From contig NZ_JAEUAT010000003.1 of assembly GCF_019511525.1 (NCBI RefSeq), positions 124,001 to 188,000 of the forward strand: a stretch of 64,000 nucleotides of DNA, read 5' to 3'. How positions within the stretch are numbered: the stretch's first letter is position 1; every line of letters starts with the position of its first letter. The stretch comes from Rhizobium cauense (GTDB taxonomy: Bacteria; Pseudomonadota; Alphaproteobacteria; Rhizobiales; Rhizobiaceae). A program made the translations under genes and the position numbers. This document shows, one piece after another, positions 36,926 through 45,709 of this stretch. The notes beneath the pieces are model-generated. The model saw nothing but the letters and a program-made list of their open reading frames with translations. It was not told the DNA's origin and made no database searches.

Positions 36926-37399
36926 ATGTCGGAGCATCTGGATGGATTTGACCTGAAAATCCTCTCTGAGCTTCAGGCCGATGGCCGATTGACCAACATC
37001 GAACTGGCCGAGCGCATCGCGCTTTCTCCATCTCAATGTTCGAGGCGGCGAACGCGACTGGAAGCAGAAGGCTTCATTCGCGGCTACCAGGCAAACCTCG
37101 ATCCCGACAAGTTGGGGCTCAACCTGCTGGTGGTCATTTCGGTGACATTGGCGACCCACAACCGTGACAACGCCCGCCGCTTTGCGCAATTGGTCAACGG
37201 TCTTCCAGAGGTTCTGGAAGCCTATGCGCTGACCGGTGAAATGGATTATCACCTCAAGGTCGCAACACGCGGCTTGTCCGGACTTTCGAGATTCGTCAAC
37301 GATGTCCTTCTCCCGCACGATTCGGTCCAACACGTCAAAACATCTATCGTTCTCAATACTTTGAAGAACTTCGAAGGCTATCCGCTTAGCGGATCATGA
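36926..37399 (+). CDS. Lrp/AsnC family regulator
   Basis: A 157-residue regulator. The N-terminal HTH is in FDLKILSELQADGRLTNIELAERIALSPSQCSRRRTRLEAEGFI (about 6-48), followed by the RAM ligand-binding domain (VISVTLATHNRDNARRFAQ and EVLEAYALTGEMDYHLKV). Divergent from hpd, it is likely to activate or repress it in response to an aromatic or other amino acid. It resembles the small Lrp proteins that pair with catabolic genes. Confidence 0.9.
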   Translation: MSEHLDGFDLKILSELQADGRLTNIELAERIALSPSQCSRRRTRLEAEGFIRGYQANLDPDKLGLNLLVVISVTLATHNRDNARRFAQLVNGLPEVLEAYALTGEMDYHLKVATRGLSGLSRFVNDVLLPHDSVQHVKTSIVLNTLKNFEGYPLSGS

Positions 37400-37497
37400 T
37401 TACTCGGCCGATGTGCAGGGCCTGTCACGCACGCCGTTTGCGTGGCGGCCGGCGGGCTTGCCGGACATCCATCTTGACTGACGGGGGCCAAGAGCGG

Positions 37498-37523
37498 TTG
37501 ATTAAATCAAATTGATTGATCAA
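37498..37523 (+). promoter_or_regulatory. Two adjacent inverted repeats, likely operator of the hexosaminidase gene
   Basis: TTGATTAAATCAA (37498-37510) and TTGATTGATCAA (37512-37523) are two palindromic units one base apart, about 65 bases before the hexosaminidase start. The arrangement fits a dimeric repressor; the ROK protein encoded just downstream of the hexosaminidase is a natural candidate. Confidence 0.5.
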
Positions 37524-37586
37524 AGTGTGCCGTCTCGTCGCGCACCGCGACATTGAAAGATTCAGGTCCCGAAAGGCAATCAAGAG

Positions 37587-39608
37587 ATGCTCATGTCGAC
37601 AAAGCACCAGCCCGCCTTGCGGCTCGAAACGTCGTGGCTACCCGCTTCGGCAGAACGGGCTCAGGCCTACACTCTCACTCTCAAGAACCTTTCATCAAAG
37701 CCGATCTCCAATTTCACCCTTTGCATCAGCGGTCCGGGTCGCGTCGACCCGGCCGTTCAGATCGAGGGGGGCTCAGTTGGCCGGCGATTGTCGAACTTCA
37801 CGGAGTTCCTGCCCCCTGAAAATTTCGAGCTTGAGGCAGGCAAGACCTGGACGCTGGCGATCACAGCTTTGAGTTGGCCATTCCAGCATTGGACGGATGG
37901 TGCGACCGGCGCCTATGTGGCTTTCGCCGACGGCAGTACTCTGTCGCTTTCAGTCGAGCCCACCCGCTCGCTCGCCAACAATGCGCCTTTAAAGCGCGGA
38001 GCAGAAATCTATCCCGTGCCGGTCAATCCGCCCGTGCCGGTCGCAATCGTCCCCTGGCCGAACGAGGTTTCAGTGTCGGGCAAGCGTTCACTGCCCCCGG
38101 GCTTTTCCCTCAACGCTGACGCTCCACAGGCGATAGCCGCGGCAACAGCCTTTACCGACCTTGTCGAACAGCTCTTTTCTGTCGAGGGTATTGTTCGTCC
38201 TGCCTGCGAAGGCGGAATGCCTGTCATGCTTCGGATCGTCGACGGCTTTGCACCGGAGGCGTACAGCGTGACGTTTGCGAGCGACACAATTTCCATCTCC
38301 GCCACCACGCAAACCGGTCTTGTCTACGGTCTGATCACGCTCGGTCAGACCTGGCGTGGCGCACATCTTTATCCACACGCATTTCGCTTCCCTGCCGAAG
38401 GCGAGATCCGCGACGAACCGTCCATGGGATGGCGTGGCCTGCATCTCGACGTCGCGCGGCAGTTCTACACGACCGCCGAGATCAAGAAGCTGCTCAGCAT
38501 TCTTGCCTGGAACAAGGTCAACCGCTTCCACTGGCACCTCTCGGATGATGAAGCCTGGCGCGTCGAGATCGACGCCTATCCCGCGCTAACGCAGGTCGGG
38601 GCTTGGCGCGGTCATGGTCTTCCAATTCCGCCGCTGCTCGGCTCGGGCGCGGTACGGACCGGGGGCTACTACACCAAAGCTGCGGTTCGCGACATCGTGG
38701 CCCATGCCGGGCAACTCGGCATCGAGGTGGTGCCGGAGATCGATGTGCCGGGGCATTGTTTCGCCATGCAGCAGGCGATCCCTGAACTTCGCGACCCCGA
38801 GGAGGCGGGCAGCTATTATTCCGTCCAGGGCTTCCCCGACAACTGCGTGAACCCGGCGCGCGAAAAGACCTATGAAGTTCTGGAAACAATTTTCAAAGAG
38901 CTGATTGAGCTCTTTCCGTTCAAGACCATCCATATTGGTGCCGATGAGGTACCGCTCGGTGCGTGGTCCGGCTCGCCCGAAGCGCTGGCGCGACTGCGCG
39001 AGATTGGCGGCGATGGCGTGGCCGAAGCGCACGCCAAGCGCCTCAACGTCATTACCAATACCCACGGCGCCGACGATATCGACGGATCTGGCGCAGCGGT
39101 CCTGCAGTCGGTCTTCCTTGCGCGGATCCAGAAATTCCTTGCCGAGCAAGGCTGCATCACCGGCGGGTGGGAAGAAGCCGCACACGGCAACGTCATTGAC
39201 AAGACAAAGAGCTATCTGTGCGGCTGGCGCAGCGTCGAGGTCTCGGCTGCGCTCGCCGGTCAAGGCTACGAAATGGTGGTCTGCCCGGGGCAGGTCTACT
39301 ATCTCGACATGGCAAACAGCCCGGACTGGGACGAACCTGGCGCCAGCTGGGCCGGGTGGTCGGAACCGGAAAAGCTCTACAATTTCGATCCGGTGCAAGG
39401 GTGGAGCGACGAGCAGAAGAAAAAGCTGCGGGGTATCCAGGCCTGCATCTGGTCTGAGCCAATGACCGACCGCGCCGTCTTCGATCGCCTGGTGTTTCCG
39501 CGCATCTCCGCACTTGCCGAAAGCGCCTGGACGAAACCGGCCGACAAATCCTGGGATCGTTTCAAGGCAGTTGCCGGGCTGATGCCCGTCCTCTACGCCT
39601 ATCCCTGA
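37587..39608 (+). CDS. GH20 beta-N-acetylhexosaminidase
   Basis: A 673-residue glycoside hydrolase. Residues about 155-275 form the GH20b-type N-terminal domain, followed by the TIM barrel from MGWRGLHLDVARQFY. The FHWHLSDDEAWR motif is present and the catalytic Asp453-Glu454 pair is in IHIGADEVPLGAW; this supports substrate-assisted cleavage of terminal beta-N-acetylhexosamine. No signal peptide is visible, so it probably acts inside the cell on imported chito-oligosaccharides. The start may be the ATG at 37587 or that at 37593. It converges with a ROK regulator gene (two bases between stops). Confidence 0.88.
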   Translation: MLMSTKHQPALRLETSWLPASAERAQAYTLTLKNLSSKPISNFTLCISGPGRVDPAVQIEGGSVGRRLSNFTEFLPPENFELEAGKTWTLAITALSWPFQHWTDGATGAYVAFADGSTLSLSVEPTRSLANNAPLKRGAEIYPVPVNPPVPVAIVPWPNEVSVSGKRSLPPGFSLNADAPQAIAAATAFTDLVEQLFSVEGIVRPACEGGMPVMLRIVDGFAPEAYSVTFASDTISISATTQTGLVYGLITLGQTWRGAHLYPHAFRFPAEGEIRDEPSMGWRGLHLDVARQFYTTAEIKKLLSILAWNKVNRFHWHLSDDEAWRVEIDAYPALTQVGAWRGHGLPIPPLLGSGAVRTGGYYTKAAVRDIVAHAGQLGIEVVPEIDVPGHCFAMQQAIPELRDPEEAGSYYSVQGFPDNCVNPAREKTYEVLETIFKELIELFPFKTIHIGADEVPLGAWSGSPEALARLREIGGDGVAEAHAKRLNVITNTHGADDIDGSGAAVLQSVFLARIQKFLAEQGCITGGWEEAAHGNVIDKTKSYLCGWRSVEVSAALAGQGYEMVVCPGQVYYLDMANSPDWDEPGASWAGWSEPEKLYNFDPVQGWSDEQKKKLRGIQACIWSEPMTDRAVFDRLVFPRISALAESAWTKPADKSWDRFKAVAGLMPVLYAYP

Positions 39609-39610
39609 GG

Positions 39611-40810
39611 CTATCGGCCGACAGGTTTTTGCAAGACGTCGAATTGCGGGTTCGTCTCGGAAAAGATCGGCAGTGCCGCAGCGCCCAGAAGCGCCGTGTC
39701 ACGGCCGGTTGCCCCGATGATGATGCGAGGCAGGCTTCGTTCGATACCCGGATTGACCGGCTTGTAAAGAGGCTCAACATGCTGGGCCAGGCGCTGCAAT
39801 AACGACGGAGGCATGGAGCCGCCGAGCACAATAGTCTGCGGGTCAAATGAAAGCTCAAGAAAGTCGATCATCTGACGCAACGGTTCGGCGGCAGCGGCCG
39901 CCCAGGCATCGATCGCTTCGGAATTGGCGTCGAGCATGGCTTCAAGTGTGTCAGGGGAATACTCGCCAGGATCCTTGACGCGCAAATGCTCGTATAAGGA
40001 GCCAAGCGAAACATAGCGGTCCAGGCAACCACGCTTGCCGCATGAACAGGGCAGGCCCCCTGGAACAACGATCACATGACCGATTTCGCCGGCGTTATGA
40101 CGGCTACCTCGGTAGACATGGCCGTCGAGGAACATGCCGGCACCAATTCCACCGCCGAGAAACAGATAGACAAAGCTGCTCAGGGCGCGCGCAACACCGT
40201 GGAGCCGTTCTCCGATCGCAGCCGCCGTTGCATCGTTCTCGACGAGAACAGGCACACCGACAAGACCAGCAAGCTCACGCGCCACGGGAAAGTCCTGCCA
40301 GCCAGGCAACGTCACCGGGCTTAGGGATGTGACGCCTTCGGTGGCGTAGCGTCCAGGCATGGCAATGCCGACACCGAGGAGACGCGTGCGGTCGAAACGG
40401 AAGCCCTGATACAGTTCATCGGCTATGCTGGCGAGAAGGGGCAGCGCTTCTGCGGGTGCCGGCCTGTTGGCGGTCTTTTCGACCCTGGCCCGAACCTTGC
40501 CGGAAAGATCCGTCAGGACCCCGATGGCACGGTCGCGCTCAAGTTCCAAGCCGATGGAATAGGCGCCGTTCGGATTGATCGAGTAGGGCGTGATCGGCTG
40601 GCCCCGGGCTATCTTTTGAAGGGCTTCCGCCTTCAGGAGTTCGGACGCCACAAGCTCTTCGACGATATTTGAAATCGTTTGAGTGCTCAGCGCCGTCAAT
40701 CTCACGAGGGCAGCACGCGAGAGGGGTCCGCGCGTCCGGATCGCCTCGATCACGACGCGTCGGTTGTGCGATTTTGCCTGCTCGAGATTGGTGCCTGAAA
40801 TGGATTTCAT
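39611..40810 (-). CDS. ROK family transcriptional regulator (NagC-like)
   Basis: A 399-residue ROK protein with an N-terminal winged HTH (about 15-75: GPLSRAALVRLTALSTQTISNIVEEL) and the ROK domain. The zinc motif is CSCGKRGCLDRY, with Asp where Glu is usual. The sugar-binding GGGIGAGMFLDGHVYRG and GEIGHVIVVPGG are present. NagC-type members sense amino-sugar phosphates. Facing the GH20 gene end to end, it probably regulates that gene or the sugar operon at 41357. Confidence 0.87.
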   Translation of the reverse strand: MKSISGTNLEQAKSHNRRVVIEAIRTRGPLSRAALVRLTALSTQTISNIVEELVASELLKAEALQKIARGQPITPYSINPNGAYSIGLELERDRAIGVLTDLSGKVRARVEKTANRPAPAEALPLLASIADELYQGFRFDRTRLLGVGIAMPGRYATEGVTSLSPVTLPGWQDFPVARELAGLVGVPVLVENDATAAAIGERLHGVARALSSFVYLFLGGGIGAGMFLDGHVYRGSRHNAGEIGHVIVVPGGLPCSCGKRGCLDRYVSLGSLYEHLRVKDPGEYSPDTLEAMLDANSEAIDAWAAAAAEPLRQMIDFLELSFDPQTIVLGGSMPPSLLQRLAQHVEPLYKPVNPGIERSLPRIIIGATGRDTALLGAAALPIFSETNPQFDVLQKPVGR

Positions 40811-40979
40811 GCGTACGAAGAGCGGAAGTTGCGACCAAACACTTAGCTAAGGGCATACGGCGTTTGGGGACCGATATCCAGCAGAATGCACACTGGGCGG
40901 TCAAGCATCGGGTGATTGGGGTCCCGATGGTGGCATCGCCTTAAGCGATTTGTTCGGATCGGCACGATAATCTGACGGC
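40811..40979. other. Intergenic region upstream of the ROK gene
   Basis: This short region holds the leftward promoter of the ROK gene and then runs into the IS6 remnant. I see no IS terminal repeat with certainty. Confidence 0.3.
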
Positions 40980-41097
40980 ATGAGTGAAGCCTCACCCACC
41001 CGCTATAAACGCCACCGCTTCCCGCCGAGATCATTGCCCATGCGGTATGGCCCTATTGTCGGTTCGCGCTCAGCTTTCGCGACGTCGAAATGGGACC
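40980..41097 (+). pseudogene. IS6-family transposase remnant (N-terminal about 40 codons, frameshifted)
   Basis: The ATG at 40980 opens MSEASPTRYKRHRFPP, the typical start of IS6/IS26-like transposases. After CCGCCG one base is missing; shifting frame gives EIIAHAVWPYCRFALSFRDVE, the conserved helix-turn-helix region. The match ends near 41097 and the DDE catalytic part is absent. It is a decayed insertion sequence fragment. Confidence 0.7.
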
Positions 41098-41289
41098 TTC
41101 GCGCTACATAAATTGCCTTTATGTATCACGAAGCTAACAATATTTCCCAGTGAGGCGAACCGCTCTTGTTAGAAGGCTAGCCTTTCCGTGTAGATGCTTC
41201 ACTGGGCCTTTGCGACATCCCACCGTCCCGATTGCTGGTTCAGCGCGATGATTGAGCGTTCTCGATGACGTTACCGCGTTCGCACCGGG
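41098..41289. other. Intergenic sequence after the IS6 remnant
   Basis: It contains a perfect interrupted inverted repeat TACATAAA-TTGCC-TTTATGTA at 41105-41125, immediately after the transposase remnant. No open frame with gene character is seen. The repeat could be an old IS-associated structure or an operator. Confidence 0.4.
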
Positions 41290-41334
41290 TTGACAGTCTC
41301 GAGTGCGCATGTCACTTATGTAACTAAATAGTTA
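41290..41334 (+). promoter_or_regulatory. Promoter and palindromic operator of the Gfo/Idh-DUF993 operon
   Basis: TTGACA at 41290-41295 is a good -35 element; the likely -10 lies in CACTTATGTAAC (about 41313-41322). A palindrome TAACTA-AA-TAGTTA at 41321-41334 overlaps or follows it and would suit a GntR- or LacI-size operator. GGGAGGAAGAGG at 41342-41353 is the ribosome-binding region for the ATG at 41357. Confidence 0.5.
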
Positions 41335-41356
41335 TTTACTTGGGAGGAAGAGGCAG

Positions 41357-42532
41357 ATGGCGACGATATCGCTTGGCATGATTATGCATGGGATCACAGG
41401 CCGCATGGGCTACAACCAGCATCTGGTGCGCTCGATTCTGGCAATTCGCGAGCAGGGGGGGCTCGAGCTTTCCAACGGCGACCGCCTGATGCCAGATCCG
41501 ATCCTGGTTGGACGAAACGCCGACAAGATCGAGGCGATCGCGCGCAGGCATGGCCTGACACGCACGACCACCGACATCGACAGTGCGCTCGCCGATCCGC
41601 ACAACAAGATCTTCTTTGACGCCGGTTCGACACAGATGCGCGTGGCGCTCCTGAAAAAGGCGATCGAGGCCGGCAAGCACGTCTATTGTGAAAAGCCAAT
41701 CTCGGAAACGCTTGAGGAGGCGCTTTCGGTTGCTGCGCTCGCCGAGGAGCGCGGTGTCAAAAACGGCGTTGTTCAGGACAAGCTCTATCTGCCTGGCTTG
41801 CGCAAGATCGCATTGCTGAAGGACAGCGGCTTCTTCGGCAAAATCCTCTCTGTTCGTGGCGAATTTGGTTACTGGGTGTTCGAGGGAGACTGGGGGGTGA
41901 AGGCTCAGCGCCCGTCCTGGAACTATCGCGCAGCAGACGGCGGCGGGATGATCCTCGATATGTTGCCGCATTGGCGTTACGTGCTCGACAATCTGTTTGG
42001 CGAGGTGAAGGCCGTCAGTTGCTACGCGTCCACCCACATCCCTAGTCGCGTGGATGAGAATGGAAAGACCTACCGGGCCGACGCCGATGACGCCGCCTAT
42101 TCCACCTTCGAGCTTGAAGGCGGTATCGTTGCCCACATAAATTCATCCTGGGCGGTTCGGGTGCGCCGCGACGACCTCGTCACATTCCAGGTCGACGGCA
42201 CCCATGGTTCGGCCGTTTGCGGCCTCACCAAGTGCTGGACGCAACATCGTGTCAACACGCCGAAGCCCGTCTGGAACCCTGACCAGCCGCAAACGATCGA
42301 CTTCTACAAGACCTGGGACGAAGTTCCGGAAACGCAGACATTCGACAACGGTTTCAAGGCACAGTGGGAGGACTACCTTCGCTATGTCGTCGAGGACGCG
42401 CCGTGGAAGTTCACGCTGCGCGAAGGCGCCAAGGGTGTCCAGCTCGCCGAACTCGCACACAAGAGCTGGAAGGAACGCCGGTGGGTGGACGTTCCCTCGC
42501 TTGCAGACACGTCCGTTCGCAAGGTGGCGTGA
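41357..42532 (+). CDS. Gfo/Idh/MocA family oxidoreductase
   Basis: A 391-residue NAD(P)-dependent sugar oxidoreductase. The Rossmann-like N-terminus reads GMIMHGITGRMGYNQHLVRSI and the conserved cofactor/catalytic motif CEKPISETLEEAL is at about 112-124. The C-terminal half is the beta-sheet substrate domain (RPSWNYRAADGGGMILDMLPHWRYVLDNLFG). These enzymes oxidise sugars or cyclitols, often at C3. It is the first gene of a three-gene operon with a DUF993 protein and a TIM-barrel isomerase. Confidence 0.88.
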   Translation: MATISLGMIMHGITGRMGYNQHLVRSILAIREQGGLELSNGDRLMPDPILVGRNADKIEAIARRHGLTRTTTDIDSALADPHNKIFFDAGSTQMRVALLKKAIEAGKHVYCEKPISETLEEALSVAALAEERGVKNGVVQDKLYLPGLRKIALLKDSGFFGKILSVRGEFGYWVFEGDWGVKAQRPSWNYRAADGGGMILDMLPHWRYVLDNLFGEVKAVSCYASTHIPSRVDENGKTYRADADDAAYSTFELEGGIVAHINSSWAVRVRRDDLVTFQVDGTHGSAVCGLTKCWTQHRVNTPKPVWNPDQPQTIDFYKTWDEVPETQTFDNGFKAQWEDYLRYVVEDAPWKFTLREGAKGVQLAELAHKSWKERRWVDVPSLADTSVRKVA

Positions 42533-42537
42533 CGATC

Positions 42538-43710
42538 ATGGCAACGACACTTCGTCTCCCAACCTCTGGCGGCACGATAGAGGACTACCTCGTCGCCAAC
42601 TCTCCGCTTGCCGCGCCGGAACGTCCGGCGGGCGGGCATGCCTTCAACCGCGTCGCTTATGCGGCGGCGCACATCGTCGTTGATCCGCTCGCCGACAACG
42701 ACCCCTGGCTCGACCGCAATATCGACTGGGAACGAACCGTCGCGTTCCGTGAGTACCTGTGGGACCTTGGTCTCGGTGTAGCCGAGGCAATGGATACCGC
42801 CCAGCGCGGGATGGGGCTCGACTGGGCTGGCGCCAAGGAAGTGATTGCCAATGTGCAATCGGCTGCCCGCAAACGCCCGGACGCGTTGATCGCCTACGGC
42901 GCGGGCACCGACCATCTGCCACCTGGCCCTGACGTTACCGTCGACGACGTCATTCGTGCCTACGAAGAGCAGGTTTCCTACGTCGAAGGGCAGGGGGGGC
43001 GGATCATCCTCACGGCAAGCCGCGCGCTTGCTCAGGCTGCCAAGGGCCCGGAAGACTACGTCCGTGTCTATGGTCGTATCCTGCGGCAGGTGCAACAGCC
43101 TGTCATCATCCACTGGTTGGGTGACATGTTCGACCCGGCGCTTGCCGGCTACTGGGGCTCGAACGACTTCAGACAGACCATGGAGACAGCCGTTGCCATC
43201 ATCAATGAGAACGCGAGCAAGGTCGATGGCGTGAAAATCTCTCTGCTTTCTGCAGAGAAGGAAATCGTCATGCGGCGCCGTCTTGACCCTGCGGTCAAGA
43301 TGTACACCGGCGACGACTTCAATTACGCGGAGCTTATCGCGGGTGACGAGCAGGGGTATTCACATGCCCTCCTCGGTATCTTTGACGCGATCGCGCCTGC
43401 TGCGAGTGCCGCACTCCAGAAGCTCGCCAACGATGACCTCGCCGCATTCCACGAGATCCTCGCCCCAACCGTGCCGTTGTCCCGGCACATCTTCAAGGCA
43501 CCGACCCGCTTTTATAAGACCGGTGTTGTCTTCCTCGCTTACCTGAACGGCTTTCAGGATCATTTCCAGATGCTGGGCGGTCAGCAGAGCGCACGCTCAA
43601 TCGTGCACCTGGCGGAGTTGTTCCGTCTCGCTGACAAGGCTCGCGTGCTGCGCGACCCTGACATCGCCACCCATCGTATGAAAACCATCCTGGCGACCGC
43701 AGGTATCTGA
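42538..43710 (+). CDS. DUF993 (dihydrodipicolinate-synthase-like) protein
   Basis: A 390-residue protein of the DUF993 family, related to the DapA/NAL class I aldolase fold. Lys233 in KVDGVKISLL is at the place of the Schiff-base lysine of DapA-type aldolases, and VIIHWLGDMFDPALAGYWG is the family's characteristic segment. It probably catalyses a retro-aldol cleavage or dehydration of the oxidised sugar. ATG at 42538, five bases after the preceding gene. No specific reaction is established for this arrangement as far as I know. Confidence 0.8.
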   Translation: MATTLRLPTSGGTIEDYLVANSPLAAPERPAGGHAFNRVAYAAAHIVVDPLADNDPWLDRNIDWERTVAFREYLWDLGLGVAEAMDTAQRGMGLDWAGAKEVIANVQSAARKRPDALIAYGAGTDHLPPGPDVTVDDVIRAYEEQVSYVEGQGGRIILTASRALAQAAKGPEDYVRVYGRILRQVQQPVIIHWLGDMFDPALAGYWGSNDFRQTMETAVAIINENASKVDGVKISLLSAEKEIVMRRRLDPAVKMYTGDDFNYAELIAGDEQGYSHALLGIFDAIAPAASAALQKLANDDLAAFHEILAPTVPLSRHIFKAPTRFYKTGVVFLAYLNGFQDHFQMLGGQQSARSIVHLAELFRLADKARVLRDPDIATHRMKTILATAGI

Positions 43711-43754
43711 CGCCACATGGCGCCTCGCGACCGCGAGGTGAAGGAGGAACACGC

Positions 43755-44579
43755 ATGGCAGTCGACGGCCTTTCCATCAATCTCGCGACCGTGCGGGAAC
43801 AGTACAACATGAGGCAGGCTGTCGAAGCCTGCCTCAAACAGGATATCGTGGCGATTGCCCCGTGGCGCGATCAGGTGCATGCGATCGGCCTTGCAGAAGC
43901 TGCCCGTATCGTCAGCGACAACAAGCTCAGGGTAACCGGGCTTTGCCGTGGCGGCATGTTTCCGGCTGCGGATCCCGCCGGACGCGCCGCCGCCAACGAC
44001 GACAACAAGAAAGCGATCGATGAGGCAGCCGCACTCAATGCCGATTGCCTCGTCCTGGTGGTTGGTGGCCTTCCAACCGGATCGAAAAATATCGCCTCAG
44101 CACGCGAGATGGTCGCAGACGGCATTGCAGCAATCCTGCCGCATGCGCGGGCAGCCGGCATACCGCTCGCGATAGAACCGCTGCATCCAATGTATGCAGC
44201 CGACCGCGCGTGCGTGAACACCCTCGAACAGGCGCTCGACATATGTGATCTCCTCGGAGAGGGCGTTGGCGTTGCCATCGACGTCTATCATGTCTGGTGG
44301 GATCCGAAGCTCGAACAGCAGATCGCCCGGGCCGGCGCTTCCGGTCGCATTCTGGCACATCATATCTGCGACTGGCTGGTGCCAACCACCGATCTCCTCC
44401 TTGACCGAGGGATGATGGGGGACGGCGTCATAGATTTGCCGGGGATCCGCCGGACAATTGAGGCTGCAGGCTATAACGGACCTCAGGAGGTCGAGATCTT
44501 CTCGGCAGGGAACTGGTGGAAACGCCCAGGGGAGAAGGTCCTTTCGACCTGCGTGGACCGGTTTAATACCGTTTGCTGA
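43755..44579 (+). CDS. Sugar phosphate isomerase/epimerase family (AP endonuclease 2-like TIM barrel)
   Basis: A 274-residue TIM-barrel protein of the xylose isomerase-like family. The metal-binding Glu is in LAIEPLHPMY, Asp/His in VGVAIDVYHVWWDP, His in HHICDW and the last Glu in QEVEIFSAGNWW. Homologues isomerise or epimerise sugars, or eliminate 3-keto-glycosides. AAGGAGGAA precedes the ATG. It closes the operon with the oxidoreductase and the DUF993 protein. Confidence 0.87.
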   Translation: MAVDGLSINLATVREQYNMRQAVEACLKQDIVAIAPWRDQVHAIGLAEAARIVSDNKLRVTGLCRGGMFPAADPAGRAAANDDNKKAIDEAAALNADCLVLVVGGLPTGSKNIASAREMVADGIAAILPHARAAGIPLAIEPLHPMYAADRACVNTLEQALDICDLLGEGVGVAIDVYHVWWDPKLEQQIARAGASGRILAHHICDWLVPTTDLLLDRGMMGDGVIDLPGIRRTIEAAGYNGPQEVEIFSAGNWWKRPGEKVLSTCVDRFNTVC

Positions 44580-44912
44580 GCGTCTTTCCAGGCGCACCTA
44601 AATTGTTGGTTAACCATAGATATTTTCGCTAACGGCAGCCAATTCACGGTTCGCTTCCGCCACGCGTATTCCCTCGTAAACCAACCGGAAGCCTGCAGAG
44701 TGGCCCGGAATTGCTTACCCCACGCGAAATGCCGGTTTTGCCGGCGCAAGCAGCGCGTATTCAGGGGCTGTCACTGTACAAAGAATCCCGGATTTCGGGG
44801 TGATTTGTCAACAGCACCTTCAAGGCAAAAGCGGAAATCAGCGGCTTATATGTCTTCGACCAGTTGGGTCTGTAGCCGCTGACAAACGCAACGACGGCAC
44901 CCGTTTCCAAAA

Positions 44913-44928
44913 GTTCCCCGCGGGGAAC
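44913..44928. promoter_or_regulatory. 16-bp palindrome, parS-like (copy 1)
   Basis: GTTCCCCGCGGGGAAC is a perfect palindrome that fits GTTN4GCN4AAC, the general form reported for RepB-binding parS sites of repABC replicons. An identical copy lies exactly 200 bases to the right. Assignment as parS is inference, since I saw no such site inside repABC itself. Confidence 0.5.
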
Positions 44929-45112
44929 CACGCTTTGTTGCACTGAAACCGGGTCCATAGAACCCGCCAAGGCGACGGTCAAATTGGCGGGCATTTCGCG
45001 CCAAACGAACTCCTTCGCCGGACCCTACATGCCCCTAAGCCGCCTGATATGTCCGACCACGCGGCTGCAGTTCGATCCCTCATTGAGCAACAGTGACCCC
45101 GCCCGCCGGATT

Positions 45113-45128
45113 GTTCCCCGCGGGGAAC
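45113..45128. promoter_or_regulatory. 16-bp palindrome, parS-like (copy 2)
   Basis: Identical to copy 1 in all 16 bases, while the flanking sequences of the two copies differ. Only the palindrome is conserved, which is what a protein-binding site would show and a recent duplication would not. Confidence 0.5.
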
Positions 45129-45695
45129 TCGGTCGTTACCCACCTTTCGCGTCGATCCTCCTCGCCATGCGAGCGAGCGCGGCCGCGGCATGACAGCAAG
45201 TTCCCAACGGCCGAAGCGCCCCTCAACACGTGCCGCTCTCCCGACATCTCTAGGTTCCGATCTCCTCAACCCTAAGCACCTTCCTGCGAACACACGACCG
45301 GACACCCCGTTCCCGCAGGCTGACACCATGGCAGTTCCGCGCGCCGAACTCGTAGCCGGCCAGTCCGCCACACCTGTATTGCCCCCGCCCGTTGTCTAAC
45401 CCCTAGACCCTTGAACCTCAGCTCAATTTTCCTTGTCCCTCCGATCACAGCTGATGATCAAAACGAGACGACCGCGAGGATGCGCACCATCAGGCATCCC
45501 GGGGCGCGCGGCGAATAGCTCACGCGTCTTTCTTCAACAGAACCCATATCCAGGTCGGCCTGACCGGTTGCGGTGTCGCCTGCGTGCTCCTCACACGGGT
45601 TCTTGCATTTGATGTCGTGCCTCACTCTTCGACTACGCCTGAGACAAATCCACAGCCATGCATTGCACGCACCTCGACACGGTCGTGCACAGGAA

Positions 45696-45705
45696 TTATC
45701 TCTAA
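45696..45705 (+). promoter_or_regulatory. BioR box upstream of bioR
   Basis: TTATCTCTAA differs at one base from the BioR target TTATCTATAA and lies just before the bioR start at 45710. It suggests that BioR represses its own gene. Confidence 0.5.
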
Positions 45706-45709
45706 AACC

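Larger units (their letters stand above)
44580..45695. other. Gene-poor 1.1-kb region containing two identical 16-bp palindromes
   Basis: I see no convincing gene in more than a kilobase, which is unusual in this window. Short frames exist (for example a leftward 77-codon frame at 44761-44994 and a rightward one at 45190-45399) but lack family character, and the first spans a palindrome. The region holds GTTCCCCGCGGGGAAC at 44913-44928 and 45113-45128. It lies between the sugar operon and bioR, and is a candidate centromere-like region. Confidence 0.5.

Noticed and set aside
44761..44994. Leftward 77-codon frame in the gene-poor region
   Set aside because: Contains the palindrome in its coding part, has no recognisable motif and no good ribosome-binding site; too weak to call a gene.
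44913..45128. Interpretation of the 16-bp palindromes as LexA sites
   Set aside because: Alphaproteobacterial LexA binds GTTC-N7-GTTC direct repeats, not this inverted repeat.
45190..45399. Rightward 69-codon frame before bioR
   Set aside because: Low-complexity Pro/Ala/Ser-rich text with no family character.
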